In this document: positions 22,239 to 32,376 of the stretch, in pieces
Numbering within the stretch: the first letter of the stretch is position 1
Layout: every line of letters begins with the position of its first letter
From: Paracyclopina nana
Taxonomy: Eukaryota > Arthropoda > Copepoda > Cyclopoida > Cyclopettidae
DNA: 64,000 nt
Assembly: GCA_019096065.1 (NCBI GenBank)
Contig: JAGUCH010000001.1
Location: 16,864,001 to 16,928,000 of the forward strand
Direction of reading: 5' to 3'
The notes under the pieces: generated by a model
Database searches by the model: none
What the model saw: the letters and a program-made list of their open reading frames with translations, nothing else
What the model was told of the DNA's origin: nothing
Position numbers and translations under genes: made by a program

Positions 22239-22983
22239 TTACAATTCGTCGTTCTCGTCGTCAAAGTCGGGATGGTCCTCATCTTCACCATCAGGGATGC
22301 CGTCACCATCGTCATCGTAGTCCTCAGAGTCAGGTTGGCCATCATTGTCATCATCCAGGTCATCTAGGAGGAAAAGAGGCGAAAATCATGCATTTTGGGT
22401 GACTTTCTGAAAGCATCCTCTGGAAGCGCTGTGACCGGTTATGCGAACAAGCGAAATCTCTCTTTTAATCATAGCTTTGTACATTCAAAATAAGAAGTAG
22501 TCTTATTAGTGCAATAGGGTTCAGGCATCTTGTTGGCCTTCTTCAATCTTACCCAAACCGGTTAAATCAGTGAGTTTACCTCCTAGCAGAATGAAGAAAG
22601 CATTTTACCAACTTGTCAAAAAAATTGGCACACCTGACCCCTCTAACTACTTGAACAACTGATGCAAGAATCAAGCTACGTACCAATATCAGGGGTTCCA
22701 TCTCCGTCAGTGTCTCTGTCTTCATCTTCATCATCGGGCACGCCATCACCATCATCATCTGTGTCATGGGAGTCTGGGGTTCCATCGTTATCATCATCGG
22801 CATCATCTAGTCATTTTTTGCCGTCACTCATTTTCAACAATTTTAAGCTATTGTTTTTATGATAGTCTTACCAACATCAGGAGTTCCGTCACCATCAGAA
22901 TCCCTATGTTTGGCCTCAGTGACCTGAACGAAGGTTGCCATCTGGAGACAAGCCAGGGCCAAGATCAGGCACCACCACTTCAT
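22239..22983 (-). CDS. Small secreted Asp-rich protein with thrombospondin type 3-like repeats
   Basis: Three exons, 22872-22983, 22684-22806 and 22239-22363, encode 119 residues. A clear signal peptide (MKWWCLILALACLQMATFVQ) is followed almost entirely by calcium-loop-like repeats such as DSDGDGTPD, DDDGDGVPD, DTDGDGTPD, DDDNDGQPD and DDDGDGIPD. Both introns are phase 1, so the middle exon is a symmetric repeat cassette and the gene probably grew by exon duplication. The spacing resembles the calcium-binding repeats of thrombospondin/COMP, so calcium binding is a reasonable inference. The protein ends in NDEL, which resembles a KDEL-type ER retrieval signal. I do not know a named orthologue. 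Confidence 0.8.
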
Positions 22984-25123
22984 AATTCTCTACAAAAATT
23001 CAGAGCTAATGCGCAACCTAGCTCAAGCAGATAAATTACTGTAATACTTTTTTGCGTGTAGTCGATGTGAAAAAAAGGAATGTTACAAAGAGACGGAGAA
23101 GCTTCCCTGGACGCTACGGTCACGGAACTAAGTCCTGACCAGGCTTGAGCATATGCTTGAGAAAGTCACCGATGTTGCACCTGTTTCCCACCTTGGCTGC
23201 CAAGTTGTCCAGCTTGTCCTACCCCCATAGGATTATTTCTAGTGTGACTCGCTCGCGCAACGAGGAACTTGGCAACAATGCACCTTTACACTAGAATGTA
23301 TCGGGCTAGCTTTCACTGTATTTTGTCCCTTTCCCTATTGCTGGTCCAAATGCTTTATCTTTTGAGAGCAGAACTTGCTACATCTGCAATTTTGCAGTTT
23401 TGCTCATCTAACGAATTAAGTGCTGTGTACTGAATTACAATTATTCTTGCTTAAAAATACTACTTTTGACTCATTTTCCTCTGTAAAATACATTTGAAGT
23501 GTTGCGATGCAGCAAAAGCAAACGGAGAATTTGTCTCACTTTATACACAGAAACTTGGCACAATTTTAACTAGGTACATGTGCAAAAGCTTTGATGCTCA
23601 ATTTCCCTTTGTGAAAACTTGCTGACGTCCAACTTTTTGAGCATATAGATCAAATGTTGAGCATAAATGAGCAGAACTTTTAATTTTTTAAAAATATTAC
23701 AATATTTTTGCTCCTTGTCCACAAAGAGCAAAAAAAGGTTGAATTATGACAGAAAACAAAATATTTATAAGCTGCAAACTTTTTTGCACCCTAGCTTCTT
23801 ATGATTTGCATCTGAGGTCTTAGACATCCAAATTATCACTAAATGGGTTAAATTTCACAACAGACGAAAAAAAACCCTAAAGAAATCCTTGTAGATTAAG
23901 AGTTCACACTATAGCTCAGTGGTCAGCCTCCTTTTAAAGTTAAGAGCACAACGACTAGCTAAATAAAGGGCCTGATTTATTTTTCACACACATTCCTCGG
24001 TCGGATTATTTAGGCTGAAAAATCCCAGAGAAATAACAATCAAAAGGCGCTAATGGCGGTCATTTACCCTTTACTCCAGGTGACCTGAGGAAATCAGCTC
24101 CGAAGTTTAGGAAAATGTTCTTCTTTTTTAGCCGTACATTTTGTCACTTCGCATTCGACTTTTCCGTATTTTTGTGAAAATAATTTGGCCAGCTCGCCAG
24201 AAAATTCCTTAGAAACTGGCTTGAAAAAACACTTTGTGTTTCAAGATTGTCAAAGATGTACACACGAAATGCTTGTTACGTTTTGACAACGAGACAAATT
24301 TTACTTGGAAATTGGCCAGGCCTTTTTACCTTGAATTTAATTATGCGACAACCGGACTGCTGAAACACCTTGAGACCTGAGCTGCACTATATAGTCGTGA
24401 TAAAGCTCGCAGAAGAAGAAGTATTTTATTAGGGAGATGATGCACTTTTTAAGCCTGTCAAAGGTTACTCAAAATATTTTTTTTTCAGTCAGCCAGGACT
24501 ACACGATGTTACATATGCTCCACTCAACACGTCATGATTTGTATTTCAAAGCATTCAAAGAACGTTTATAGCATCAAAATTGAACACTTGCGAGCATTGA
24601 TTTAAAGCCATTTTAAGCGTCAAAATTCTTGAATATGGGAAAGAATGGAAATTCAGGTAGTTGCAAGCATTCTTCTATATTTCAGTACTTTCAAACACGA
24701 TTAGCATGAAACCAAAGAAATCCACAAGAAGAGAGTTTTGATTCTTAAGACCGGCAATAACCAGGGAGCTAAAATTGCAAAAGATGTTATGTTTATTTGA
24801 GCTAAATACGCTTTATGGTAATTATACAATATTATGATGAGAAGGATGTGTAGCATTCATACAAAAGAAAAAAGAGATGCGTTTTGCGAAATTAATTTAT
24901 ACAGGGTAGGAAAAAGCAAAATGAGCTAACCCAGAAAATATGGTGTGAAAAGTTCATAATTATACTAGAATTTATGATATTAGGTGCGACCTCGAATTTC
25001 AAATTTACCTTTAATCCATCACTCAGCAAAGTAAAGTAGCGTTTACAGAGAGGTCTCCTTTCAAAATGATGCAGTACTATGAAGTAGAAGTAGTGTACAC
25101 AGTGGAGTTTTTTTTTGAACATT
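22984..25123. other. Intergenic region, Asp-rich gene to TOP1: no gene seen
   Basis: Roughly 2.1 kb of AT-rich DNA. A TTTTTGTAG acceptor-like site lies just before the Asp-rich ATG, so its 5' UTR may be split. A short tRNA-like string near 23910 was considered and rejected. No domain-bearing frame was found. Confidence 0.6.
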
Positions 25124-28100
25124 TTAGAACTCGTATTCAGGCCCGGCCATCTCGATGGCCCACCTAAACTTGTCGCGATGGGTCTTGGTGAAAATCTTCT
25201 CAATGGGCACATTGAACTTCTTGCACCAAGCCACCGAGATTCTAGGATCCAAGTAGTTCAACTTGGACGTTCCCAAAGCAATTGTCTTATTCTCTTCCTT
25301 GTTGACAGCCTGCAGCTCCAGTTTGTTGAGCTGCTCCATCAATCTCTCGACAGCCTTCTTCTTCTTATCCAAATTGGATTTGGACGTCTCGGAGCCGCCC
25401 GCTTTGTAGGCCTTCTTGGCCGACTTGAACTCCTTCTCGGCCTTCTCGATGGCCTCTTTCTTCTGGCTGATCTTCTCCTGCAAAGCAGCCATGCTTTTGT
25501 CATGCGTTTTAGGGACTGCACGTTGATGGTTGCAGAGAACAGCGACGGCACGATTCGCTCTGTTGTAGGACAAGACTTTTGTGGCCACATTATCATCCGG
25601 GTCGGTCAGTTCCTTCAATTGCTCTTGCAACGTGATACTCGCGTTGTACGTACGGAACACCTTGGCTGTTAGCCCGGGCATGAGGCTGTTCAAGTACTCG
25701 TTCAAGATTGTCGTGTTCAGCCTGTCAAACAGATCGTCGCCTTTCTTCTTGCCGTCCTTGAATATCTGGAGGTTCTTGAAAACACGCTTCTCCACAGCAA
25801 TGTCGTTGTGGTAACGGATGGAATCCTTACCCAGAAAATCGAATTCGACCACAAACTCCTTGCCTAGACAATAAAAATAGCTTGTTAAACACTGCCATAA
25901 CTTTAAAAGCTTCATTATAGCTACCATCTTTTTCAGGGTGCAAGGTGATGTGCTCAACCCTGAGCGAGCAACAGCCCACTGTGTCGGCTTGATCCTCGTC
26001 CTTCTCGTTGCCAGCCCTGAGTGCCAGCTTGTCAATGAAGTAGAGAGCCACAGCTCTTTGCCGAATTCGCATTTCTTTCGACTTGAAATCAGTCACGTAA
26101 TCGGCGCGAATCTTGTCAATTCGCGACTTTAGCGCTCGAGCCTTCTCGTATTTTTGCATATCCTTCTCGCCCTTCAACTTGGAGGAAGGGTTCAACATGA
26201 CGTACTTGGTCTGGTTCTGGACGTTTTCAGTCCAAGAGGCCAACCACGTGACAGTGTTGTCATGCCGAACTTCCTTCCATTTGTGGCCGTCTGGGGGCTT
26301 CGGGATGCGTGAGTCCTTGCTGCAGTTGATGATGACATCCTCGGGCATAACTCTTCTCTTGACCATGCCCTGTTTGGGATGCTCACCACGGCCTCTAAAA
26401 AGACCAGGAGGTTCGATGCGGAAATTGCCGATCTTTTCTTTGTGACCATCAATAGTGCAGATTCCGAATTTTTTCGCAATCTCTTCGTTGCGAGTCTTTT
26501 CTTCTTTTTTCTCTTCTTTGCTACGTGCTTTCCTTTCCTCGGAGACTTTCTTGAAGTACGCATCAATCTCGGTGAAGTCACACTTGCTCAAGTCCCGGAT
26601 CTTCTCACGCTCCTTCTCAGTCATGGTTTTCCGCCAGTCCTTGAAAAAGTTCTTGTTGAACACCTCTTTGGTGGTGTAATCGTGATCCAACATGCGGCCA
26701 TAAAAAGTGGCCACTTCCTCGGTGGGCTCACTCAACTTCATTACTTTGCCGTCGTAGTAAAAACGAACATGATCGGGCAGTGGATCATACAGAGGAGCAA
26801 AGAGAGGGCCCTGATGCTCCAAAAAGTACCACTTGGTTCCATCATCCTTTTTATGGTTGGAATCCTCTTCTTCCCACCATTTCCAGACCTGAACCTCCTC
26901 CTCGTTCTTTTTGCCCTTTTTGGTAGGACTCGCCGTCTCTTGCTTGACCTGGCCTCGAGTGGGCTTGGCCTTGTTATTAGCCTTGGACTTCGGAGCGGGC
27001 TTTTTGGCCTTACTCTTGGACTTTTTCGAGGACTTAAAGTCATCCTCGTCGTCCTCATCCTCATCATAGTCCTTCTTAGAGGCCTTTTTCTTTTTCTTGG
27101 GAGCTGGCTCTTCTTCTTCAGACTCTTCAGCTTTAAAGTCGTCGTCGTCGTCGTCATCCTCGTCTTCTTCTTTGTAGGATTTGCGTTTCCTACTCTTTTG
27201 AATCGGAGCATCGTCCTCATCCTCGTCATCGTCACCCATGGGCTCATCCTTCACATCAACCATAGAGGAATCCTGAGAGCTTTCATCATCGTGCGCGCTA
27301 GATTCATCCATAGGCTCCTCTTTAACTTCTTCCTTAACTCGTTCTTTTTCCTTTCGCTCACGACGTTCGCGCTCTTTTCGCTCCCTTCGCTCTTCCTCGG
27401 TTTCCTTGGATTTCCTACACAATAAGTAATTAATAAACATGTTTCACCATTAATTAAAGATAAGTTTTACCCCTCTTTTTGTTCTCGCTCTTTCCGTTCC
27501 TTTTCCTTTCGTATCCTGCGTTCTTCCTCCGTTTCGGGCCGTTTACCTTCCTTTTTATGCCTTTCTTCCTTCTCTTTGCGCTCCTTTTCCTTACGTATTT
27601 TACGCTCCTCTTCGGTTTCGGGACGCTTACCCTCTTTTTTATAGCGCTCTTCACGCTCCTTGCGCTCCCTTTCTTTGCGAATTTTTCGCTCTTCCTCGGT
27701 TTCGGGTCGCTTGCCTTCCTTTTTATAGCGCTCTTCGCGCTCTTTTCGCTCCTTCTCCTTACGGATCCTGCGCTCTTCCTCAGTTTCATGACGGGATGAG
27801 CCATTGCGCTCCTTTTCCTTACGGATCCTGCGCTCTTCTTCGGTCTCTTTCCGCCTTTCGCGCTCCTTGTCCTTATGCTTGTGCTTAGAAGACGACGAGT
27901 GGTGACTTTTTCCATTGGTATGACCATTAGTTAAATCTAAAAAAAAAATACATTCTTAGCCATGCATTGTCTGCCTTAAAATATTAGTTAAACATTACTA
28001 TCGATTAACTAAATAATATTTTCTATATTTTTTACTCTGTTTTCATTTAAGATACTTATCAATAGGAGTTATGCCAAAAAAATGGTTATATTGAACAATA

Positions 28101-28960
28101 GTTATCGAGCTTGCGTTGTTTTTGCTTCTAATTATGAGCAACTTCAACAATTGCAAATTATGGGCTTTGAAACCTAATGGGTTATTAATCAATTAAGTAA
28201 CAGTTACATAACCTATTTTTTCCCAACTTTCCTAAGAAGTAGAGAAGTTAAGGGACTAAATTAAATGCTGAATTTTTCATAATGCAACAACAATAGAAGC
28301 TTTATCATTAGTATCGGTACTAGTCACAAGTCAGCTTGGTGATCTCTAATGGCTGACCTGGATGTTAGCACTTACATAAATAGTATAGCTACATAGCAGC
28401 CTAATTCTCTTTAATAACAAGAAAAAAGGGCGATTCAGCTATTCTGTTGTCTCTAATACGTTCCAAGGTTGATTTCCCATCGAGTTGCCTTCGGAGCCAA
28501 CACCCAAATGGGCAGGCCGAAAAACAGCCTCGAAAATTTTTCTAAGTATCGTTCAGAATTGGGACTTAGCCGTGCGACGACGCTTGCCTCTCACTCGGCA
28601 TCAGGCAGACTTTCAACGTGGCCGAAGTGAATGAGGGCAGATTCGGCTGACAGCATGCATTTAAATCTAGACACTTCATCAGCACTTACCTCCGTTTTCC
28701 GAGGCATTGGAGTCCTGAAAGAGACACAAAAGCAAAAATTAGCCAAGTTTTCACAGCCTTTGAGGGTCGAATCAAAACTGACGAACTGATTCGCACGAGG
28801 AACCAAAGCCTCGAAGGCCATGCGGTCATGACTCTTGGGGCTGTTTTCTCTTGCATTTTGGCTCAAGCAAGGTCTTTTTATGAGCCAGACCTCAAGAAAT
28901 ATAGCTTTAAGAACTTACCATTCCATTTTGATGGGCAACATCAACTCCGTTTTCCTCCAT
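25124..28960 (-). CDS. TOP1: DNA topoisomerase I (type IB)
   Basis: Nuclear enzyme that nicks one DNA strand through a 3'-phosphotyrosine and relaxes supercoils. Five coding exons, 28919-28960, 28690-28714 (25 bp), 27471-27936, 25925-27414 and 25124-25863, give 920 residues. The long charged N-terminus carries 28-residue Lys/Glu repeats and acidic/basic tracts. The core has [26 protein letters not shown], the [11 protein letters not shown] and KWKEVRHDN blocks, and [15 protein letters not shown] linker coiled coil precedes the active-site block SKLNYLDPR (Tyr about residue 877, 43 from the end, as in human). The usual length in animals is 765-970 residues. Its start is head-to-head with the SV2-like gene about 1.3 kb away. 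Confidence 0.97.
27484..27800 (-). repeat. TOP1: 84-bp tandem coding repeat in the TOP1 N-terminus
   Basis: The phrase GTTTCGGGNCG recurs at 27533, 27617 and 27701, a period of 84 bp. It encodes a 28-residue Lys/Arg/Glu-rich unit containing RPETEEER and [11 protein letters not shown]. There are three to four units plus degenerate flanking copies, all in frame. The composition predicts a charged, extended or helical nuclear-targeting region. Confidence 0.85.
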
Positions 28961-29630
28961 GGCGTCGAAAATGCAAGTGGGACGTAGAACAGCAAAATGG
29001 CAGGAAATTTCTAAGTCCAGAAGCTTTTGACAGTATTCACTCTCTGAACCTCGAGGTAATCTCGCAAACCAGCTCAAAAACGCCTAATACGGGGAGAGCA
29101 CAAAGTTAGAAAAGCCAGAATTATAACGATCCTCGTACTTTGTTCTGATTGGCTCACGAGGCTTGGTGTACCGAGATGCGAGCCAATCGCGTACCAGGTT
29201 TTTCCCATGACAAAGACTGGCCAAGAGCGGGAAATTTTGATTTTTCCAGCATCACAGAAGATTCGTGGCCGATTTCCGCCTGAGAATTTAACCTTAAGCA
29301 ATTTCGCGAGTACTTGACAGATTATATTATTTATTTCCTAAGACTTTCTTCTTATTACCGCTCAACGAAAAGTTGACACAACTTTTAAATCTCGTCAAAT
29401 CTAATGAGCCGAGAATAGATAATTAGGGCCATTTTTAGGAAATGAAATATTTTCACATTAGGTTTGAGAGGTAAAACCATGCTTATTTTGGTAAGAAATA
29501 GCTTCTTAAAATCGGAATCGAAACATTATATTATTATTTATAGTAATATAATCGTAGTGAAGCCTGATTTGGTTGTTGAGTCTTACTTTCCGATCTGTTT
29601 TGTTGCCACTAAGCTGTTAGCACTGTCAAT
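28961..29630. promoter_or_regulatory. TOP1 upstream / shared TOP1-SV2 intergenic region
   Basis: This is the left part of the divergent gap between TOP1 and the SV2-like gene. It presumably holds the TOP1 5' UTR and promoter. No coding frame is supported. The right part of the gap is occupied by a hAT-type MITE. Confidence 0.4.
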
Positions 29631-29638
29631 GTCATAAT

Positions 29639-30120
29639 TAGTGATGGAACGAGCCGGAAATTTTCAGCTTGATCAAGCTTCAAGCTTTTTGAAAAGTGTT
29701 CGAGCGATCCCAAGCTTTTGAAAATTATTATCAAGCTTTTTCAAGCTCAAAATTTCACATTTCAAGCTTTTTTCAAGCTTTTCACTTTTTTAATAGTTTG
29801 ACATAAAAAATGGCGATTAGTCACCAGATTTGACAAAATTACTCAAAAAGCGCAAATAAAGAAATAGCTTTAACTTAGATATAAGTCACTCCCTCAAGTA
29901 TTTGTTAATTTTAAAATCAGCCCTTTTTGTTTAGATTAAAAATGGATAAAGTTTTGAAATTTTTTGGTGTCAAGCTTTTTCAAGCTTTGTATTTTTGGGT
30001 TCAAGCTTTTTCAAGCTTTTCAAAATTTGGTTCGAGCGATCCCAAGCTTTTTGCTTATGTAGCTCAAGCTGGGTTTCAGCTTCAAGCTTTCAAGCCAAGC
30101 TGAAACTCGTTCCATCACTA
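29639..30120. mobile_element. hAT-type MITE, 482 bp, with 8-bp target-site duplication
   Basis: Perfect 15-bp terminal inverted repeats, TAGTGATGGAACGAG at 29639-29653 and its reverse complement at 30106-30120. They are flanked on both sides by the identical octamer GTCATAAT (29631-29638 and 30121-30128). An 8-bp duplication and TAGTGATG-like ends are typical of hAT transposons. The interior has no transposase frame and is packed with TCAAGCTTTTT-type units, many containing AAGCTT. It ends about 110 bp before the SV2-like start codon. Confidence 0.88.
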
Positions 30121-30239
30121 GTCATAATCGCAAAAGTGCTCACATGGCTTGAAAGCAGAAAATATTTTATCATATTATATTGATGTTGGTGTCATGCGTA
30201 TGAACTAACCACAACTTGAACTCGATACTCGCTTTCAGT

Positions 30240-32350
30240 ATGGCAAGTGAGGTCGTTCGAATTCGCAGCAGCAGAAACTCGCCAGACATGGAAGAAAGAA
30301 AGAGTTTAATGAGGAGCTCCAGCAGCGGAGAAGAAGAAGTTCCTTTATATCGTAATTTTATAGTTCTTTTTAGTTGCTCAGAGTGTATTTGTGTACGGTT
30401 TATCTTTCATTACAAGTAAGCACTTTGTTTTATAATTTCAGTGATGACCTTTCATTATCTGTTAAAATTCGTTTATGTAATAATTGCATGCTCATCATTT
30501 TTCTTGCCAAGTCCTTAGAGGGCAGTAATAATGAAAAAGGATAATGGCGGTATATACTAGCTCATAAGCTTATAATTATCCTCAATACTTACGTTTTCTT
30601 TCAGGAAGCTCTGGAAGATCTGTAGGCAATGATGAGGACTCGAGTCCAAAAGACTACGAGACAGCCATTTCGATGGCTGGATTCGGACGCTTTCATTATT
30701 GGCTTCTGTTTGTTTGTGGCTGGGCCAATGCTAGTGATGCCATTGAAATCCTGTGCATTTCGTTTGTGCTCCCGTCAGCAACTTGTGATCTCGATTTGAC
30801 ATCTGGCGATAAGGGATGGTTGTCAGCCACCACTTTCATTGGTATGCTGATAGGAGGGTACATTTGGGGCAGCATTGGTGACACCATTGGCAGGAAAAAG
30901 ACTCTCATGATTGCCATGTTTGTCAATGCATTATTTGGCATCCTGTCCAGCCTATCCCAGACTAAAGGCGCTTTCTTTGCATTCAGATTCTTCAGTGGTT
31001 TAGGGTGAGTTTCATATGTGCTTTCCATCAGTATGCGTAAAAAAATTATTCTGATTAGGGTTGGTGGAAGCATCCCTCTGGTTTGGACCTATTTTGCAGA
31101 GTTTCAAAGCAAATCACGCCGAGGTGGAATGTTGTCTGCGCTAGCCACCTTTTGGATGGTGGGAAACATCACTGTGGCTGGCATTGCTTGGGCTATCATC
31201 CCCTGGGAGAACATTGGTGTCAACCCTGAAGATGGTTTCAAATTCAATTCTTGGAGAATTTTTGTTGCCCTATGCGGAGTCCCAGCACTGTTAGTGGCTG
31301 TCACGCTGGCATTTTTGCCTGAAAGTCCCAAGTACTTGCTGTCAAAGGGTAAAGAGCAGGAGGCCCTTAAAGTATTTCAAAACGTATACATGCGCAACAC
31401 TGGCCTTTATCCTTCTGACTACCCTGTGAAGCATGTGCTTGTTGAAAGACCTCCGCCACGAACTGCTCATCAGACTGCATCAAAATTCCAGGAGATTATT
31501 GCCAATACAGCCGAGTTATTCAAGAGACCTTTGCTTTGGGTCACACTTATGATGCTTTTCATTAATTTTGCAATCCAGTTTGGGTAAGAAGCTCTATCGT
31601 ATCTCGATTTTACATGTTTAACTTTTATGAAATGTGAAGGTATTATGGACTGTGGCTTTGGTTTCCGGAGCTGTTTAACAAACTTAACATTTATTACCAA
31701 GAAAATCCCAATGCGACTGTTGGTGTTTGCGATGTGACTAACTACAAGCCGAACAATCAAACCACCACTGACTGTGTGCCTAGCAATGATGTGTTCCTTA
31801 ACTCGTTCCTTATCTCCATATCTGCTTTGCCTGGAAATGTCTGGACGATCGTGCAGATGGACAAATTGGGCAGGAAGTTCTTCCTTGGTTCGTGATTTAC
31901 AAAAAAGTATCCAATTAGCTACTTCTGAATAAGTAACTTTTGCAGTGCTGAGCATGGTATTGTCTGGAGGTTGCGTATTCTTCATTTATCTGGTGACTTC
32001 TGAAGCTGCCAACCTTGCATTATCATGCGTGTTTGGATTCGTCTCTATCATGGGTTTCAACTCTCTTGATTGCCTTGGCATCGAGCTCTTTCCCACACAT
32101 GTCAGGTACTTAAGTCCGTTTTTTATTTATTTTCCAAAACATAGTCTAACCCATATTTTTTTAAAGATCTACTGCGATGGCAGTGACGTTAGCCATAGCG
32201 AGAATCGGTGCCATTCTTGGCAACGTCATATTCGGGTATTTCATCGAAGTCTCGTGCGCAGTTCCGGTTCTTATGGTGGCAGTTCTCCTAATATCAGGCG
32301 GCTTAACCAGTTTGAAGCTTCCCAACACAACTCAAACAGCTCTGGCGTAG
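30240..32350 (+). CDS. Synaptic vesicle glycoprotein 2 (SV2)-family MFS transporter
   Basis: Twelve-helix major facilitator protein of the SV2/SVOP branch, expected in secretory or synaptic vesicle membranes. Six coding exons, 30240-30351, 30605-31004, 31059-31583, 31640-31887, 31946-32105 and 32167-32350, give 542 residues. Seen: a Ser-rich cytosolic N-terminus; DAIEILCISFVLPSATCDL in TM1; the MFS loop GDTIGRKKTL; GLGVGGSIPLVWTYFAEF; LPESPKYLLSKGK ending the first half; FGYYGLWLWFPELFNKL in TM7; and MDKLGRKFF and LDCLGIELFPTHVRSTAM in the second half. The luminal loop after TM7 has N-glycosylation sites (NAT, NQT) but is much shorter than the large loop of vertebrate SV2A. Substrate unknown. 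Confidence 0.9.
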
Positions 32351-32354
32351 TGCA

Positions 32355-32360
32355 TTTATT
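32355..32360 (-). terminator. Polyadenylation signal AATAAA of the SFMBT-like gene (minus strand)
   Basis: It lies 12 bp beyond the SFMBT-like stop codon and only 5 bp beyond the SV2-like stop codon on the opposite strand. Cleavage downstream would place the SFMBT 3' end inside the SV2 coding exon. Confidence 0.5.
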
Positions 32361-32370
32361 GTAAAAAGTT

Positions 32371-32376
32371 ATTAAA
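32371..32376 (+). terminator. Polyadenylation signal ATTAAA of the SV2-like gene
   Basis: This common variant hexamer lies 21 bp after the SV2-like stop codon and overlaps the stop codon of the convergent SFMBT-like gene. Confidence 0.45.

Noticed and set aside
23910-23926. tRNA A-box-like string TATAGCTCAGTGGTCAG
   Set aside because: No B box (GGTTCGAATCC-like) follows at a suitable distance and no cloverleaf can be drawn, so this is at most a degenerate tRNA-derived fragment.
26379-27425. 348-codon open frame antisense to TOP1
   Set aside because: It is the hydrophobic reverse shadow of the Lys/Glu-rich TOP1 coding sequence (AAG/GAG becomes CTT/CTC).
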